Origin: Gluconobacter wancherniae NBRC 103581
Lineage (GTDB): Bacteria; Pseudomonadota; Alphaproteobacteria; Acetobacterales; Acetobacteraceae
NCBI RefSeq assembly: GCF_007988885.1
Contig: NZ_BJUZ01000001.1
Coordinates: 868,001-932,000, forward strand
Reading direction: 5' to 3'
DNA: 64,000 nt
In this document: piece by piece, positions 46,514 to 55,179 of the stretch
Position numbering within the stretch: the stretch's first letter is position 1
Layout of the letters: the number at the start of each line of letters is the position of its first letter
Made by a program: the position numbers and the translations under genes
The notes under the pieces: generated by a model
The model's database searches: none
Told to the model about the DNA's origin: nothing
What the model saw: only the letters and a program-made list of their open reading frames with translations

Positions 46514-47350
46514 ATGGCGTTCGTTACCACCAAAGATGATGTCGAGATTTTCTACAAGGACTGGGGCCCTAAAGACGCCCGTCCTATAATGTTTCATCAT
46601 GGCTGGCCCCTCTCGTCTGATGATTGGGATGCCCAGATGCTGTTCTTTTTGCAGCGCGGGTTTCGCGTGGTAGCTCATGATCGTCGCGGTCACGGGCGCT
46701 CCGGGCAGGTCTCGGAAGGGCACGACATGGATCACTATGCATCAGACGCATTCGCGGTCGTCGAAGCACTGGACCTTCGGAATGTCGTGCATATCGGGCA
46801 TTCTACTGGAGGCGGCGAAGTTGCGCGTTATGTTGCTAAGTACGGTCAGCCGTCTAGCCGTGCCGCCAAAGCCGTTCTGGTCGGCGCCGTGCCGCCGTTG
46901 ATGCTGCGCACTGAAGCAAATCCTGAGGGACTACCGATGGAGGTGTTCGATGGCTTCCGCACCGCCCTTACTACCAACAGGGCGCAGTTCTTCCGTGATG
47001 TTCCGGGCGGTCCGTTCTACGGATTCAATCGTGATGGTGTTAACCAGCAGGAGGCCGTCATTCAAAACTGGTGGCGTCAGGGAATGATGGGGAGCGCCAA
47101 GGCTCACTATGAGGGCATTAAGGCCTTTTCCGAAACGGACCAGACTGAAGACCTTAAGAGTATCACGATACCAACGCTCGTGCTGCATGGGGAAGACGAC
47201 CAGATCGTCCCGATCGCTGATTCGGCATTAAAGTCGGTTGAATTACTCGCCCACGGCACTCTTAAAACCTATCCCGGCTTTTCGCACGGGATGCTGACAG
47301 TCAATGCGGAGGTACTAAATGCGGACCTCCTCGCGTTTGTTGAAAGCTGA
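46514..47350 (+). CDS. Alpha/beta hydrolase, non-haem chloroperoxidase type
   Basis: A 278-residue alpha/beta hydrolase of the perhydrolase/non-haem chloroperoxidase group. FHHGWPLSSDDWDAQM is the oxyanion region, S97 in GHSTGGGEVARY the nucleophile, the acid in LHGEDDQIVP (about 228) and H258 in FSHGML. GGAGAG lies before ATG 46514; upstream extension to 46457 is rejected. Family members hydrolyse esters and form peracids. It is strikingly similar to the gene at 50664-51500, of identical length and opposite strand. Confidence 0.9.
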   Translation: MAFVTTKDDVEIFYKDWGPKDARPIMFHHGWPLSSDDWDAQMLFFLQRGFRVVAHDRRGHGRSGQVSEGHDMDHYASDAFAVVEALDLRNVVHIGHSTGGGEVARYVAKYGQPSSRAAKAVLVGAVPPLMLRTEANPEGLPMEVFDGFRTALTTNRAQFFRDVPGGPFYGFNRDGVNQQEAVIQNWWRQGMMGSAKAHYEGIKAFSETDQTEDLKSITIPTLVLHGEDDQIVPIADSALKSVELLAHGTLKTYPGFSHGMLTVNAEVLNADLLAFVES

Positions 47351-47353
47351 CGT

Positions 47354-47395
47354 CACAAGCAGAACCATGGCTTCGTTGCCGTGGTTCTGCTTGTG
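47354..47395. terminator. Bidirectional terminator hairpin
   Basis: CACAAGCAGAACCATGG (47354-47370) and CCGTGGTTCTGCTTGTG (47379-47395) form a 17-base stem with one wobble pair, loop CTTCGTTG. It lies between converging genes (hydrolase on plus, cytochrome b561 on minus) and would serve both. Confidence 0.75.
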
Positions 47396-47403
47396 AGATG
47401 TGA

Positions 47404-47946
47404 TTACGGTTTTTCCCGCCATAGCATGCTGCGTAGTACGCCATCGCGCCGGATCAAGCCATGAAACAAGGCTGCGGCGATATGTGCCAGAACAACACCA
47501 AATAGTAGGAAAGCCAGCACGGTATGTGTCCATCTGAGCCACGCCCAGAGCATCGGGTCGTGCGGCAGGATCGGTGGTAGAAGCACGGACTGCCCCAATA
47601 GCGGAATGGGATAGGCACCGGCCGACAGCATCCCCCATCCGACAAGCGGCAAAGCGATCATCAATGCATAAAGTAGAACATGCGATGCGTGGGCTCCAAG
47701 TTTCATCACCGGCGGCAAATCCCGTGGCAACGGAGGGGGAGGCGTGTGCAACCGGTTTCCTAGACGCAATATGGCAAGGACCAAAATTGCGCTCCCTAAT
47801 GGGCGATGCAGAGCCACCAGCCGGTCATAATCAGCTCCAACAGTCGAGGCCATAGACACGCCGATAAGGAGCATGGCGAGGATCATCACGGCCATGACCC
47901 AGTGCAGTACGCGCGACGGTAGGGCGAAGGATGCCACGGTTTTCAT
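47404..47946 (-). CDS. Cytochrome b561
   Basis: A 180-residue four-helix membrane haem protein of the bacterial b561 family. Helices lie at about residues 13-30, 50-66, 90-110 and 140-165. Candidate haem histidines are in SRVLHWVMAVMIL, RLVALHRPLG, HASHVLLYALM and LAHIAAALFHGLI. It moves electrons between the quinone pool and a periplasmic partner. Its start overlaps the stop of the catalase-like peroxidase gene (ATGA), so b561 is probably that enzyme's electron donor. Confidence 0.88.
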   Translation of the reverse strand: MKTVASFALPSRVLHWVMAVMILAMLLIGVSMASTVGADYDRLVALHRPLGSAILVLAILRLGNRLHTPPPPLPRDLPPVMKLGAHASHVLLYALMIALPLVGWGMLSAGAYPIPLLGQSVLLPPILPHDPMLWAWLRWTHTVLAFLLFGVVLAHIAAALFHGLIRRDGVLRSMLWREKP

Positions 47947-49037
47947 GACTTTTTGTCTTTCGCGTTGGCCGACGGGATCGTCATTTCATGTGAAATGGCA
48001 GGGGCGGTCGGGTGCTCGCCGGAACGCAGATAAAACGAGCGCATATAGACCGCGGATCGTGCAGGTAGGATCGGATCGGCAGACGGCATTATGCCCTTGG
48101 GCAGAACAAGCGGATCGAACGTTATGCCGGTGCATGCACCGTTTTCCTCGCTCTCGATACCTGTCAGGGTCAACGTTCCGGCATCAATTTGTCGATCATC
48201 CTGTGACCATTCCTTGCTCGGGTTGTCGATTGCGTCATCTTTGCTCGCTAGAGTCACCATCAAGCGCCACTGAAGCGGATGGGCGTGAATATCATCAATG
48301 ATCTGATGGAAGAGATAATCGTGATCGTTCGCATGACTACCGTCAGGCACGGCGGGTTGCACCGGGACCATGGCCCAACGTATGGCTGTCTTCGTTCCGC
48401 CTTCCGCGACAAGCAGGAAACTGTCGAGACTGTAATAGGTATCGTCGCCAAAGCCCGACGAAACAGTTCGTTGGCCGATCTGTACCATCGCAGGTTGCAA
48501 CCAAGGGTGGCCTGTAAGGAATGCCCGCATGCGTGCGGGATCGGGCTTTCCCGTTGTCGGATCTGGGCGTGCTGCAAGCTGAAGGTCGTGGAATTCCTGC
48601 GGTGTTCCGACTGGGAAGACGGGAATATCGTTGATTCCCATACGCCATTCCTGTCCGTCGGATGGGCTCAGACGCAAGGCCATGCTGCGGACCTTTCCAG
48701 GAGCGTCAGCCTGATATGGCAAGCCCCCGGCAAGTGCGAAACGCCCAATTACTGGAACGCGTGCCTTCTGCAGAACTGTGGCTGTTGAGAGGATGGAGGC
48801 GTTACCGTTTCCGTCAAACCATCCTGTCACGCAGATGCCTTTCGCGTGGTTGCGGCGGAAGCCAGACTGCATGCCACCCCCTTTCTGCAACGCATCCAGC
48901 ATGGCGGCCTGCGTCAGACGAGAAGGTGTCAGCCACCCGCCAGCCCAGAGAAAGGAAAGCATGAGAACAGCTGGGAGCGCGACCACACCGAGCCAGCGCA
49001 AAATGGAAGCAAGCGTGGCATGAGCGTTCGTCTTCAT
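47943..49037 (-). CDS. Membrane-anchored catalase-related peroxidase
   Basis: A 364-residue catalase-fold protein shorter than true catalases. A hydrophobic segment (about residues 14-33) anchors it or exports it to the periplasm. The distal His is H64 in GFRRNHAKGICVTGWF, and the proximal haem Tyr is Y331 in PARSAVYMRSFYLRSGE with R327 four residues before. Such proteins act as peroxidases rather than catalases. It is coupled to cytochrome b561 and divergent from an ECF sigma gene; an ECF-type promoter (49071-49096) lies upstream. Confidence 0.88.
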   Translation of the reverse strand: MKTNAHATLASILRWLGVVALPAVLMLSFLWAGGWLTPSRLTQAAMLDALQKGGGMQSGFRRNHAKGICVTGWFDGNGNASILSTATVLQKARVPVIGRFALAGGLPYQADAPGKVRSMALRLSPSDGQEWRMGINDIPVFPVGTPQEFHDLQLAARPDPTTGKPDPARMRAFLTGHPWLQPAMVQIGQRTVSSGFGDDTYYSLDSFLLVAEGGTKTAIRWAMVPVQPAVPDGSHANDHDYLFHQIIDDIHAHPLQWRLMVTLASKDDAIDNPSKEWSQDDRQIDAGTLTLTGIESEENGACTGITFDPLVLPKGIMPSADPILPARSAVYMRSFYLRSGEHPTAPAISHEMTIPSANAKDKKS

Positions 49038-49070
49038 TTTTTCGGTCCTCTCACATCGTCTGGGGGTAAA

Positions 49071-49096
49071 GACGATCGAGCGGGCGCATCTATTCC
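49071..49096 (-). promoter_or_regulatory. ECF-type promoter of the peroxidase-b561 operon
   Basis: On the minus strand GGAATAGA (49096-49089) is followed after 14 bases by CGTC (49074-49071). The same two boxes at the same spacing occur in front of the sigma factor gene. Position 34-60 bases upstream of the peroxidase ATG fits a promoter. Recognition by the neighbouring sigma factor is inferred. Confidence 0.72.
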
Positions 49097-49146
49097 CTCC
49101 GAGTGAAACTATTTAGCGAAAACATTTCTGTCTTGCCATTTGGCGA

Positions 49147-49172
49147 GGAATAAACTGGCGCACCTAAGCGTC
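49147..49172 (+). promoter_or_regulatory. ECF-type autoregulatory promoter of the sigma gene
   Basis: GGAATAAA (49147-49154), 14 bases, CGTC (49169-49172). GGAAT-type -35 and CGTC-type -10 elements are classical for ECF sigma factors. It lies about 42 bases upstream of the sigma start and matches the peroxidase promoter box for box. Confidence 0.75.
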
Positions 49173-49196
49173 CATATTCAGGAGGATTAGAATTCC

Positions 49197-49217
49197 ATGG
49201 AACAGAGGCCAGGTTGA
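49197..49217 (+). other. Six-codon leader frame overlapping the sigma start
   Basis: AGGAGG (49180-49185) stands 11 bases before ATG 49197, which opens MEQRPG then TGA (49215-49217). That stop overlaps the TTG (49214) used by the sigma gene. It may couple translation of the sigma factor to the leader, or be a real frameshift in the sigma N-terminus. Confidence 0.4.
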
Positions 49218-49717
49218 ACGAGAATACTGACATCAGGTTACAAAGAGCGATACCCGCCCTGAGAAGGTATTCTCGGGTCCTGACGCGTGACCAGCATAGA
49301 GCAGATGACCTTGTGCAGGACTGTTTGGAGCGAGCACTTACGCGAATGCATCAGGTGCGCGACTTGTCGGATCTTCGGCCATGGCTGTTCACCATCGCCT
49401 ACCGCCTCAATATCAGTCAGTGGCGCCGCCTTAAATCTCTGGTCATTCCAGCGGAAACGTCTCCTGACCCAATTCAGCATGCCAATCAGATCCCACACCT
49501 TGAATGGAAGGAAGTCATCAATGCATTTGAGCGTTTGTCTGATGAGCACCGGCAGGTGCTGCTACTCGCCGGGGTCGAAGGTCTGGGATATGGAACTGTT
49601 TCAGACATACTGGGAATACCGATCGGTACTGTAATGTCCCGGCTGTCCAGAGCCAGAGATGCGCTACACCGGCTCGTTGATCAGGACCACCGACCAAAGA
49701 TCAGGAGGATAAAATGA
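49214..49717 (+). CDS. ECF RNA polymerase sigma factor
   Basis: A 167-residue ECF sigma factor. Region 2 is ALRRYSRVLTRDQHRADDLVQDCLERALTRM...LRPWLFTIAYRLNISQWRR. Region 4 is VINAFERLSDEHRQVLLLAGVEGLGYGTVSDILGIPIGTVMSRLSRARDALHRL. No in-frame ATG exists nearby, so TTG 49214 with AGAGG five bases before is the likely start. The stop overlaps the anti-sigma start. With the divergent peroxidase-b561 operon and matching promoters it looks like an oxidative-stress sigma factor. Confidence 0.87.
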   Translation: MNENTDIRLQRAIPALRRYSRVLTRDQHRADDLVQDCLERALTRMHQVRDLSDLRPWLFTIAYRLNISQWRRLKSLVIPAETSPDPIQHANQIPHLEWKEVINAFERLSDEHRQVLLLAGVEGLGYGTVSDILGIPIGTVMSRLSRARDALHRLVDQDHRPKIRRIK

Positions 49718-50478
49718 CACGGTCTGACCGCCCGGTGACTGAGGATGATCTTCATGCCTGGGTCGATGAACTGCTTTCGCCGGAGCGATTGCGGATTGTA
49801 GAAAACTGGCTGGATGCAAACCCTGAAGAGCGACAACGTGTGATGACGTGGCGGAGGGAGCGAAATCTGTTGCGATCTGCACTGGACGCAGACGTTCAGC
49901 CTCCCGTGGCGCCACGTTTCAATAATCCTCGGCGGCAGCAATCGAAGTTACGCTATTTCAATGCGCCGCAAATGGCTGCGTCCATCGCATTGGCACTATT
50001 CATCGGACTTGGGGGAGGGTGGTTCCTCCGGGACCGGCAAGTTCCTTTGGGGCTCGCGTCAGTCGAACAGGAAGCTACAATCGTGCATGTTTCTGGAGCG
50101 GGCAGCGTAATTACAGACGGAAATGTCGCTCAGTTGGCAGCCTGGGGCGGGCGGTTTTCTGGCCGGACAGTGCGCCCACCAGATCTTTCTGTCGCAGGTT
50201 ACCACTTTCTCAGAGGGCAACTGGTCACGACAGATCACGGACCTGCATGTGTATTTTTTTATAAAGATGATCGCGATACACTCATATCTCTTTTCATTCG
50301 CCCGATGCTGGGCCGAGACATGACCGCTCCTATGCGACCGATGCAGCATATACCCGGTTATATCTGGGCGCAGGATGGGCTGGGTGTCAGCATGATATCG
50401 GACGCGTCAATTTCGGGTCTGCATGGTCTTGCCAATCAGGCGCGGGATCTAATGGCAGGGCAGAACCGGACGCTTTAA
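49714..50478 (+). CDS. Transmembrane anti-sigma factor
   Basis: A 254-residue protein. The N-terminal cytoplasmic part TEDDLHAWVDELLSPERLRIVENWLDANPEERQRVMTWRRERNLLRSALD is a typical anti-sigma (RsiW/ChrR-like helical) segment. One membrane span lies at about residues 88-107 (ASIALALFIGLGGGWFLRD), followed by a periplasmic domain with VHVSGAGS and a beta-rich remainder. No zinc HxxxCxxC motif is present. The ATGA overlap with the sigma gene is the normal arrangement. It would hold the sigma factor until a periplasmic oxidative signal arrives. Confidence 0.83.
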   Translation: MTRSDRPVTEDDLHAWVDELLSPERLRIVENWLDANPEERQRVMTWRRERNLLRSALDADVQPPVAPRFNNPRRQQSKLRYFNAPQMAASIALALFIGLGGGWFLRDRQVPLGLASVEQEATIVHVSGAGSVITDGNVAQLAAWGGRFSGRTVRPPDLSVAGYHFLRGQLVTTDHGPACVFFYKDDRDTLISLFIRPMLGRDMTAPMRPMQHIPGYIWAQDGLGVSMISDASISGLHGLANQARDLMAGQNRTL

Positions 50479-50663
50479 TGTATGGCACAGAGCCGCCCCG
50501 TCTGGTGAACACCGGGTCAGTTCAGGAATAGTTCCCTGAACGGATTGAACGGTCACGACGGAAAAATGGCCATTCATCGAGAATATTCTGCGCGTTTGTA
50601 CCGACGTGCAGGACATAGAGTGCACCGAGAGGGCTACATTTTAGACCTCCCGGTGGCATTCAA

Positions 50664-51500
50664 TTAGCTTCGCACAAAGGCGAGCAGGTCGAGGTTGATG
50701 ACGTCGGCGTGAACGGTCAGCATGCCGTGTGGATAGCCTTTGTAGAGCTTGAGGGCTGCGTTCGGCAGAATTTCGGCCTGAAGCACACCGGCGTTCTTAT
50801 AAGGGACGACCTGATCGTCATCACCATGTAATACGAGGGCAGGGACTGTAATCGCCTTTAAATCGGCGGTCTGGTCAGTCTCAGAGAAGGCCTTTATGCC
50901 CTCATAATGGGCTTTGGCGCTGCCCATCATGCCCTGGCGCCACCAATTGTCGACAACCGCCTCTTTGACGTCTGCGCCTTCGCGATTGAAGCCATAGAAC
51001 GGGCCTGCGGCTACATCGCGAAAGAACTGTGCACGGTTGGCAGCGAGGGCAGAACGGAAGCCGTCGAATACTTCGATCGGGAGTCCGCCCGGATAAGCTT
51101 CTGTCTTCAGTATGATTGGAGGAACCGCACTGACCAGAACCGCTTTGGCGACACGGTCGCGAGGGATGCCATAGCGGGCGACGTATGCTGCTACTTCCCC
51201 CCCGCCGGTTGAATGACCAATGTGAACAGCGTTGCGCAGGTCCAGATGCTCCATAACGGCGGCGGCATCAGCGGCGTAGTGGTCCATGTCATGACCTTCA
51301 CTCACCTGAGCGGACCGGCCGTGGCCACGGCGATCATGGGCGACGACACGGAAGCCTTCGGAGAGGAAGAACATCATCTGCGCGTCCCAGTCATCAGACG
51401 ACAGGGGCCAGCCGTGATGGAATACGATGGGTTGAGCGCCCTTCGGCCCCCAATCCTTGTAAAAAATCTCAACGCCGTCAGTGGTGGTTACGTAAGCCAT
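50664..51500 (-). CDS. Alpha/beta hydrolase, non-haem chloroperoxidase type (paralogue)
   Basis: A 278-residue hydrolase nearly superposable on that at 46514-47350: same length, FHHGWPLSSDDWDAQMMFFL, GHSTGGGEVAAY (S97), LHGDDDQVVP and YPHGML. It faces the other copy across the sigma/peroxidase block in inverted orientation. Substrate is unknown. It stands alone, with the DUF1348 gene behind it at 51678-52142 on the same strand. Confidence 0.9.
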   Translation of the reverse strand: MAYVTTTDGVEIFYKDWGPKGAQPIVFHHGWPLSSDDWDAQMMFFLSEGFRVVAHDRRGHGRSAQVSEGHDMDHYAADAAAVMEHLDLRNAVHIGHSTGGGEVAAYVARYGIPRDRVAKAVLVSAVPPIILKTEAYPGGLPIEVFDGFRSALAANRAQFFRDVAAGPFYGFNREGADVKEAVVDNWWRQGMMGSAKAHYEGIKAFSETDQTADLKAITVPALVLHGDDDQVVPYKNAGVLQAEILPNAALKLYKGYPHGMLTVHADVINLDLLAFVRS

Positions 51501-51677
51501 GATATTGCCCCATGGAAATTGCTATATTTGAAGCATCAAAGCACCTTAAGAATAGCCAAGGCGCCAGGGACGATCAGAGGGAAGACAGTACGCCTCGCTG
51601 AAGCACACAAGCAAGCGCAGGGCCTCTGCCAACGCCGCAATAGCGCTTCTCCCGCCAACGAGGGTACTTCCTGAACA

Positions 51678-52142
51678 TCACATGCCGAATTCGCTCAGCG
51701 AAGGGTAGTCATCCGGCCGGCGCCCCAAAGGCCAATGAAACTTCCGGTCTGCTTCGGCGATAGGCATTTCATTGATGCTGGCGTGACGATCGGACATCAA
51801 CCCGTCTTCAGCAAATAGCCAGTTCTCGTTTCCGTAGGCGCGGTACCACTGGCCAGCGTCATCGCGATACTCGTACGCATAGCGAACCGCAATACGGTTG
51901 CCGGTGAAAGCCCAGAGCTCCTTGATGAGCCGGTATTCGTGCTCCTTGTTCCATTTGCGCGTCAGAAAGGCCTGTGCTTCGCTCCGGTTTGTCGCAAATT
52001 CGACCCGGTTACGCCAACGTGTATTGAGCGAATAAGCTAGAGCGACTTTCTCAGCATCGCGGGTGTTCCAGCCATCCTCGGCGAGGCGAACCTTCTGGAC
52101 GGCGGTATCGTGAGTGAATGGGGGCAGGGGCGGACGAGACAT
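51678..52142 (-). CDS. DUF1348 / NTF2-fold protein
   Basis: A 154-residue protein of the DUF1348 group in the NTF2/SnoaL fold: [81 protein letters not shown] and [18 protein letters not shown] are near-invariant blocks. Catalytic role is not known. It lies between the cyanase gene and the hydrolase, all on the minus strand, possibly in one transcript. Confidence 0.82.
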   Translation of the reverse strand: MSRPPLPPFTHDTAVQKVRLAEDGWNTRDAEKVALAYSLNTRWRNRVEFATNRSEAQAFLTRKWNKEHEYRLIKELWAFTGNRIAVRYAYEYRDDAGQWYRAYGNENWLFAEDGLMSDRHASINEMPIAEADRKFHWPLGRRPDDYPSLSEFGM

Positions 52143-52260
52143 AGCTTTGTTCCTTTGAGGTTGAAGTAGTGTTGACGAGAGTTAGAACCATCAAGAGTTT
52201 GTGGGCTGAGGCGGCAGTGGCACGGCTAAGACTTTCTCAATCGCGATGGACATCGGACTG

Positions 52261-52731
52261 TCAGAAGGGCTTCGTCGGGAGATATTTGCCGTCTAGTGTG
52301 ATGACACAGCGATGCCCGCCTTCTGGGTCGTCCCGTTTCTCAAGTTTGAGCTTGAAATTGATGGCGCTGATGATGCCGTCACCGAAATCCTCGTGGATGA
52401 GAGCCTTCAGGGTTGTGGCATAGACTTGGATCATTTCGTAAAAGCGGTACATGGTGGGGTCGGTCGGCACGCCTTCCAGAAAACTGCCACGGACGGGTAT
52501 CGCCTGAAGCAGTTTGACATCGCCCTCAGTAAGATCGAGCGTTTTACCGACCGCCACAGCCGCGCTTTTTGGAAGCGGATGCTGCCCGAGCAATGCAGCG
52601 GTCACAAACTCGCGGGAGAGGCCACCGGATTCAGCAATCCCGGCCCAGCTAAGCTGCTTTTCAGCCTTCCGCTGAATCACGGCTTCGGTGAGTGTCCTGC
52701 GTGCTGATTGGGTAACTTGGACCTGAATCAT
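52261..52731 (-). CDS. cynS: Cyanate hydratase (cyanase)
   Basis: A 156-residue cyanase. The N-terminal HTH-like domain (residues 1-80) precedes the catalytic C-terminus [41 protein letters not shown]96, E99 and S122 coincide in number with the active-site residues of the E. coli enzyme. It forms decamers and turns cyanate plus bicarbonate into ammonia and CO2. The divergent LysR at 52915 is CynR-like. No carbonic anhydrase (cynT) is adjacent. Confidence 0.93.
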   Translation of the reverse strand: MIQVQVTQSARRTLTEAVIQRKAEKQLSWAGIAESGGLSREFVTAALLGQHPLPKSAAVAVGKTLDLTEGDVKLLQAIPVRGSFLEGVPTDPTMYRFYEMIQVYATTLKALIHEDFGDGIISAINFKLKLEKRDDPEGGHRCVITLDGKYLPTKPF

Positions 52732-52914
52732 TAATTTACCTTTCTATTATTTTGGAATTCAGGCGATGCCATTGGAATGGTAGGTGAGAACCTGAAACCT
52801 CCGATAACCCTCTTCATCTATTGACCTCCCTGCTCGGTCAGGCAGGTATCGACTTTCTGACTATAAGTGTCCAAGACTGGTTTCAGATAAGTGCTATAAG
52901 CAGGCGTTATACAT

Positions 52915-53814
52915 ATGCTTCTCCGTCACCTTCGTTATCTTTCATCGGTCGTGGAGCATGGGAGCTTCACACGCGCCGCTCAGGCGTTGCACGTGTCCCA
53001 ACCAGCATTATCGCAGCAGATACGCCAGCTAGAGGAACGGCTTGGCGTGCAATTGCTTGACCGCACTGGGAAAGCAGTTCGTGCGACTGACGCAGGCGCG
53101 AAATATTTGGAGTATGTGCGTCGCGCTTTTCGCGAAATTGACGCGGCAGGCCGCGCTGCGCGCGATGTTAACGATTTAAGCTCTGGAGTGCTCCGACTTG
53201 GATTTACGCCGAGTTTCAGCGCTTACTTGACGGCACCGCTAGCAAGACGGTTTCGTGAAAAATATCCACGAATTACCCTTGAGCTAAATGCTTTGTCTCA
53301 AGACGAAATCGAAGCAGACCTTATAGACGACAAACTGGATTGTGCTCTTGCATTTTATGCGGCGAGGGCAAGCGGCATCACTTCGTATCCCCTTCACACG
53401 GAACGATTGTCATTGGTGGGCCGATGCGACCACCCGGTGATGAATAATAAATTCATTGATGTTAGGTGCATTGAAAAAGAAGAATTGATACTTTTAAATA
53501 ACACATTCGTTACGCGTCAGACTATTAATAGTCATTTTGATAAATATGGTATAAAGCCGAATATAGTTATTGAAACCAGTTCCATGACAACGATTATTGA
53601 GCTTATTAAATCTAGTTCTCTGGTTACAATTCTTCCCGATGCGGTCGCCATAGAGCGACAGGGTTTACTATCCCGGAAACTCTTGCCGACGATGCAAGAA
53701 CGGCAGGTAGTATTATTACAAAGAGAGGGTGCTTACCGCTCCGCCGCTATGCGAGCATTTATCGGCATACTCGATCCACTAGTGCAAGAATTGGAGACTT
53801 TTCCCCTTTCGTAG
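52915..53814 (+). CDS. cynR: CynR-like LysR-family regulator
   Basis: A 299-residue LysR protein starting MLLRHLRYLSSVVEHGSFTRAAQALHVSQPALSQQIRQLEERLGVQLLDRTGKAVRAT, which is close to CynR, the cyanate-responsive activator. The effector domain runs to EREGAYRSAAMRAFI-like end at about residue 290. It is divergent from cynS with 183 bases between starts, the same arrangement as in enteric bacteria. Its codon use turns AT-rich in the second half (53440-53640), unlike the first half. Confidence 0.85.
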   Translation: MLLRHLRYLSSVVEHGSFTRAAQALHVSQPALSQQIRQLEERLGVQLLDRTGKAVRATDAGAKYLEYVRRAFREIDAAGRAARDVNDLSSGVLRLGFTPSFSAYLTAPLARRFREKYPRITLELNALSQDEIEADLIDDKLDCALAFYAARASGITSYPLHTERLSLVGRCDHPVMNNKFIDVRCIEKEELILLNNTFVTRQTINSHFDKYGIKPNIVIETSSMTTIIELIKSSSLVTILPDAVAIERQGLLSRKLLPTMQERQVVLLQREGAYRSAAMRAFIGILDPLVQELETFPLS

Positions 53815-53889
53815 CTCTTTAACGACAAGGAGAAGACAAGGAATTTGCTGTAAATATTTGAATGGGGAATGCTCTCTCCGGATTGGGTG

Positions 53890-54150
53890 ATATCGAACAG
53901 CCTGTCGGTCGGAGGCGCTTCTCGCATAATTCATTGCCAGAGTATCAAGGCTCCTCATGCAAGGGGCCGCGGTTATGCCGCCGGCAAAAAAATTACTGGG
54001 CGTAAGCGACATATCTCGGTTGATTCAGATGGCCGGTTGCTTCTGGTTGGACTGACGCCAGCAGACATTTCAGATAGCGCAGGAGGGCAGATGATCTTCA
54101 ATGCGATCCACAAGCGCCTGCCTGTTAAACACCAGTATACAATCAGTCAA
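53890..54150 (+). pseudogene. IS5-family transposase fragment
   Basis: HCQSIKAPHARGRGYAAGKKITGRKRHISVDSDGRLLLVGLTPADISDSAGGQMIFNAIHKRLP matches the middle of an IS5/IS427-like transposase (DSQSIK...YDAGKKIxGRKRHI...LTPADxSDSAGAQ). The catalytic Asp of DSQ is Cys here. N- and C-terminal thirds are absent. Confidence 0.75.
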
Positions 54151-54172
54151 TCTCGGGTGCGAGAGTTTCGCG

Positions 54173-55084
54173 TCAATCCTGTGTCGGCTCCCCCAGATGT
54201 TCTTGCATCCATTTAGCCTCTTCGCCTGGAGTACGATGAAAGTGGCGCTTGAAGTCCCGGCTGAACTGGGCAGGGCTGGCATAACCGACTGCGGCCGCAA
54301 TCATGGCCATCGAACCCTTGCGCCTCGCAACCATCAACCGAGCTTCGTGTAGTCGCAAAGCCTTAATGTATTGGATCGGGGTTGTTCCAGTGAGAGACTT
54401 GAAGTCGGCATGATAGGAAGGAACGCTCATACCGGCCTCGGCTGCCAGCTTGGGTACCGCAAGTCTAGCATTATAGCGTTCGCGGATCAGCGTCAGGCTA
54501 TGTACTATCCTGTCTGTCGTGTCGTTGCCACGTAACGCCGCCATCAGTGCCTCCCCCTGCGGGCCGATCAGGATACGATAATGCACTTCCCGAAGTAGCC
54601 CCGGCCCCAGAATGGCAAGCTCCTGCGGATGATGGAGAGCATGAAGCAGACGCTGGAGCACATCTACAATGGAAGACGTCATACGACTTGAAACCAAGCT
54701 TTTTGCGCGCACTTTCTCGTCATGAGCAACCTGTCCCTCTAGGGCTGTCACAATTTCAGCAGCCAGATGCAAGTCAAAATCAAAGTAGATGGCCAGCAAA
54801 GGTTGCTCAGAACTGGCCTGCGATGCCATCCGAAAAGGTACAGGGACCGAAACTGCAAGATAATGATCGGCGTCATATCGGTGGACCTCGCTATTGAGGA
54901 AACCTTGTTTGGCTCCTTGCAATACAAAGACTGCTCCAGGACGATATAGGACCGGCACATTTTCAAGGATGGTCTCGGAACGCAGGATGCGGATACCGGG
55001 CACAAGCGTGGCGTTGTAACCAGTTCGCGGTGCGAGTGTGGCGGCCAGCACAAGGAGAGCAGAGGATGTGGAATGAGAGATCAT
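54173..55084 (-). CDS. AraC-family transcriptional regulator
   Basis: A 303-residue regulator. The N-terminal AraC_N/cupin-like ligand domain contains GIRILRSET, VFVLQGAKQGFLNSEVHRYDADHYLAVSVPVPF. The C-terminal double HTH reads LAVPKLAAEAGMSVPSYHADFKSLTGTTPIQYIKALRLHEARLM and IAAAVGYASPAQFSRDFKRHFHRTPGEEA. A GTG at 55114 would add ten residues; no clear ribosome site decides. It is divergent from the SDR at 55180. Such pairs control detoxifying reductases. Confidence 0.85.
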   Translation of the reverse strand: MISHSTSSALLVLAATLAPRTGYNATLVPGIRILRSETILENVPVLYRPGAVFVLQGAKQGFLNSEVHRYDADHYLAVSVPVPFRMASQASSEQPLLAIYFDFDLHLAAEIVTALEGQVAHDEKVRAKSLVSSRMTSSIVDVLQRLLHALHHPQELAILGPGLLREVHYRILIGPQGEALMAALRGNDTTDRIVHSLTLIRERYNARLAVPKLAAEAGMSVPSYHADFKSLTGTTPIQYIKALRLHEARLMVARRKGSMAMIAAAVGYASPAQFSRDFKRHFHRTPGEEAKWMQEHLGEPTQD

Positions 55085-55179
55085 AGAATCAAGCAATAAT
55101 ATTATAGGAATCACAATAGATATCGCACCAGTACAATATTATTGGTCAAGGTCTAGATGCAATCAAACAGAGCAGAGCC

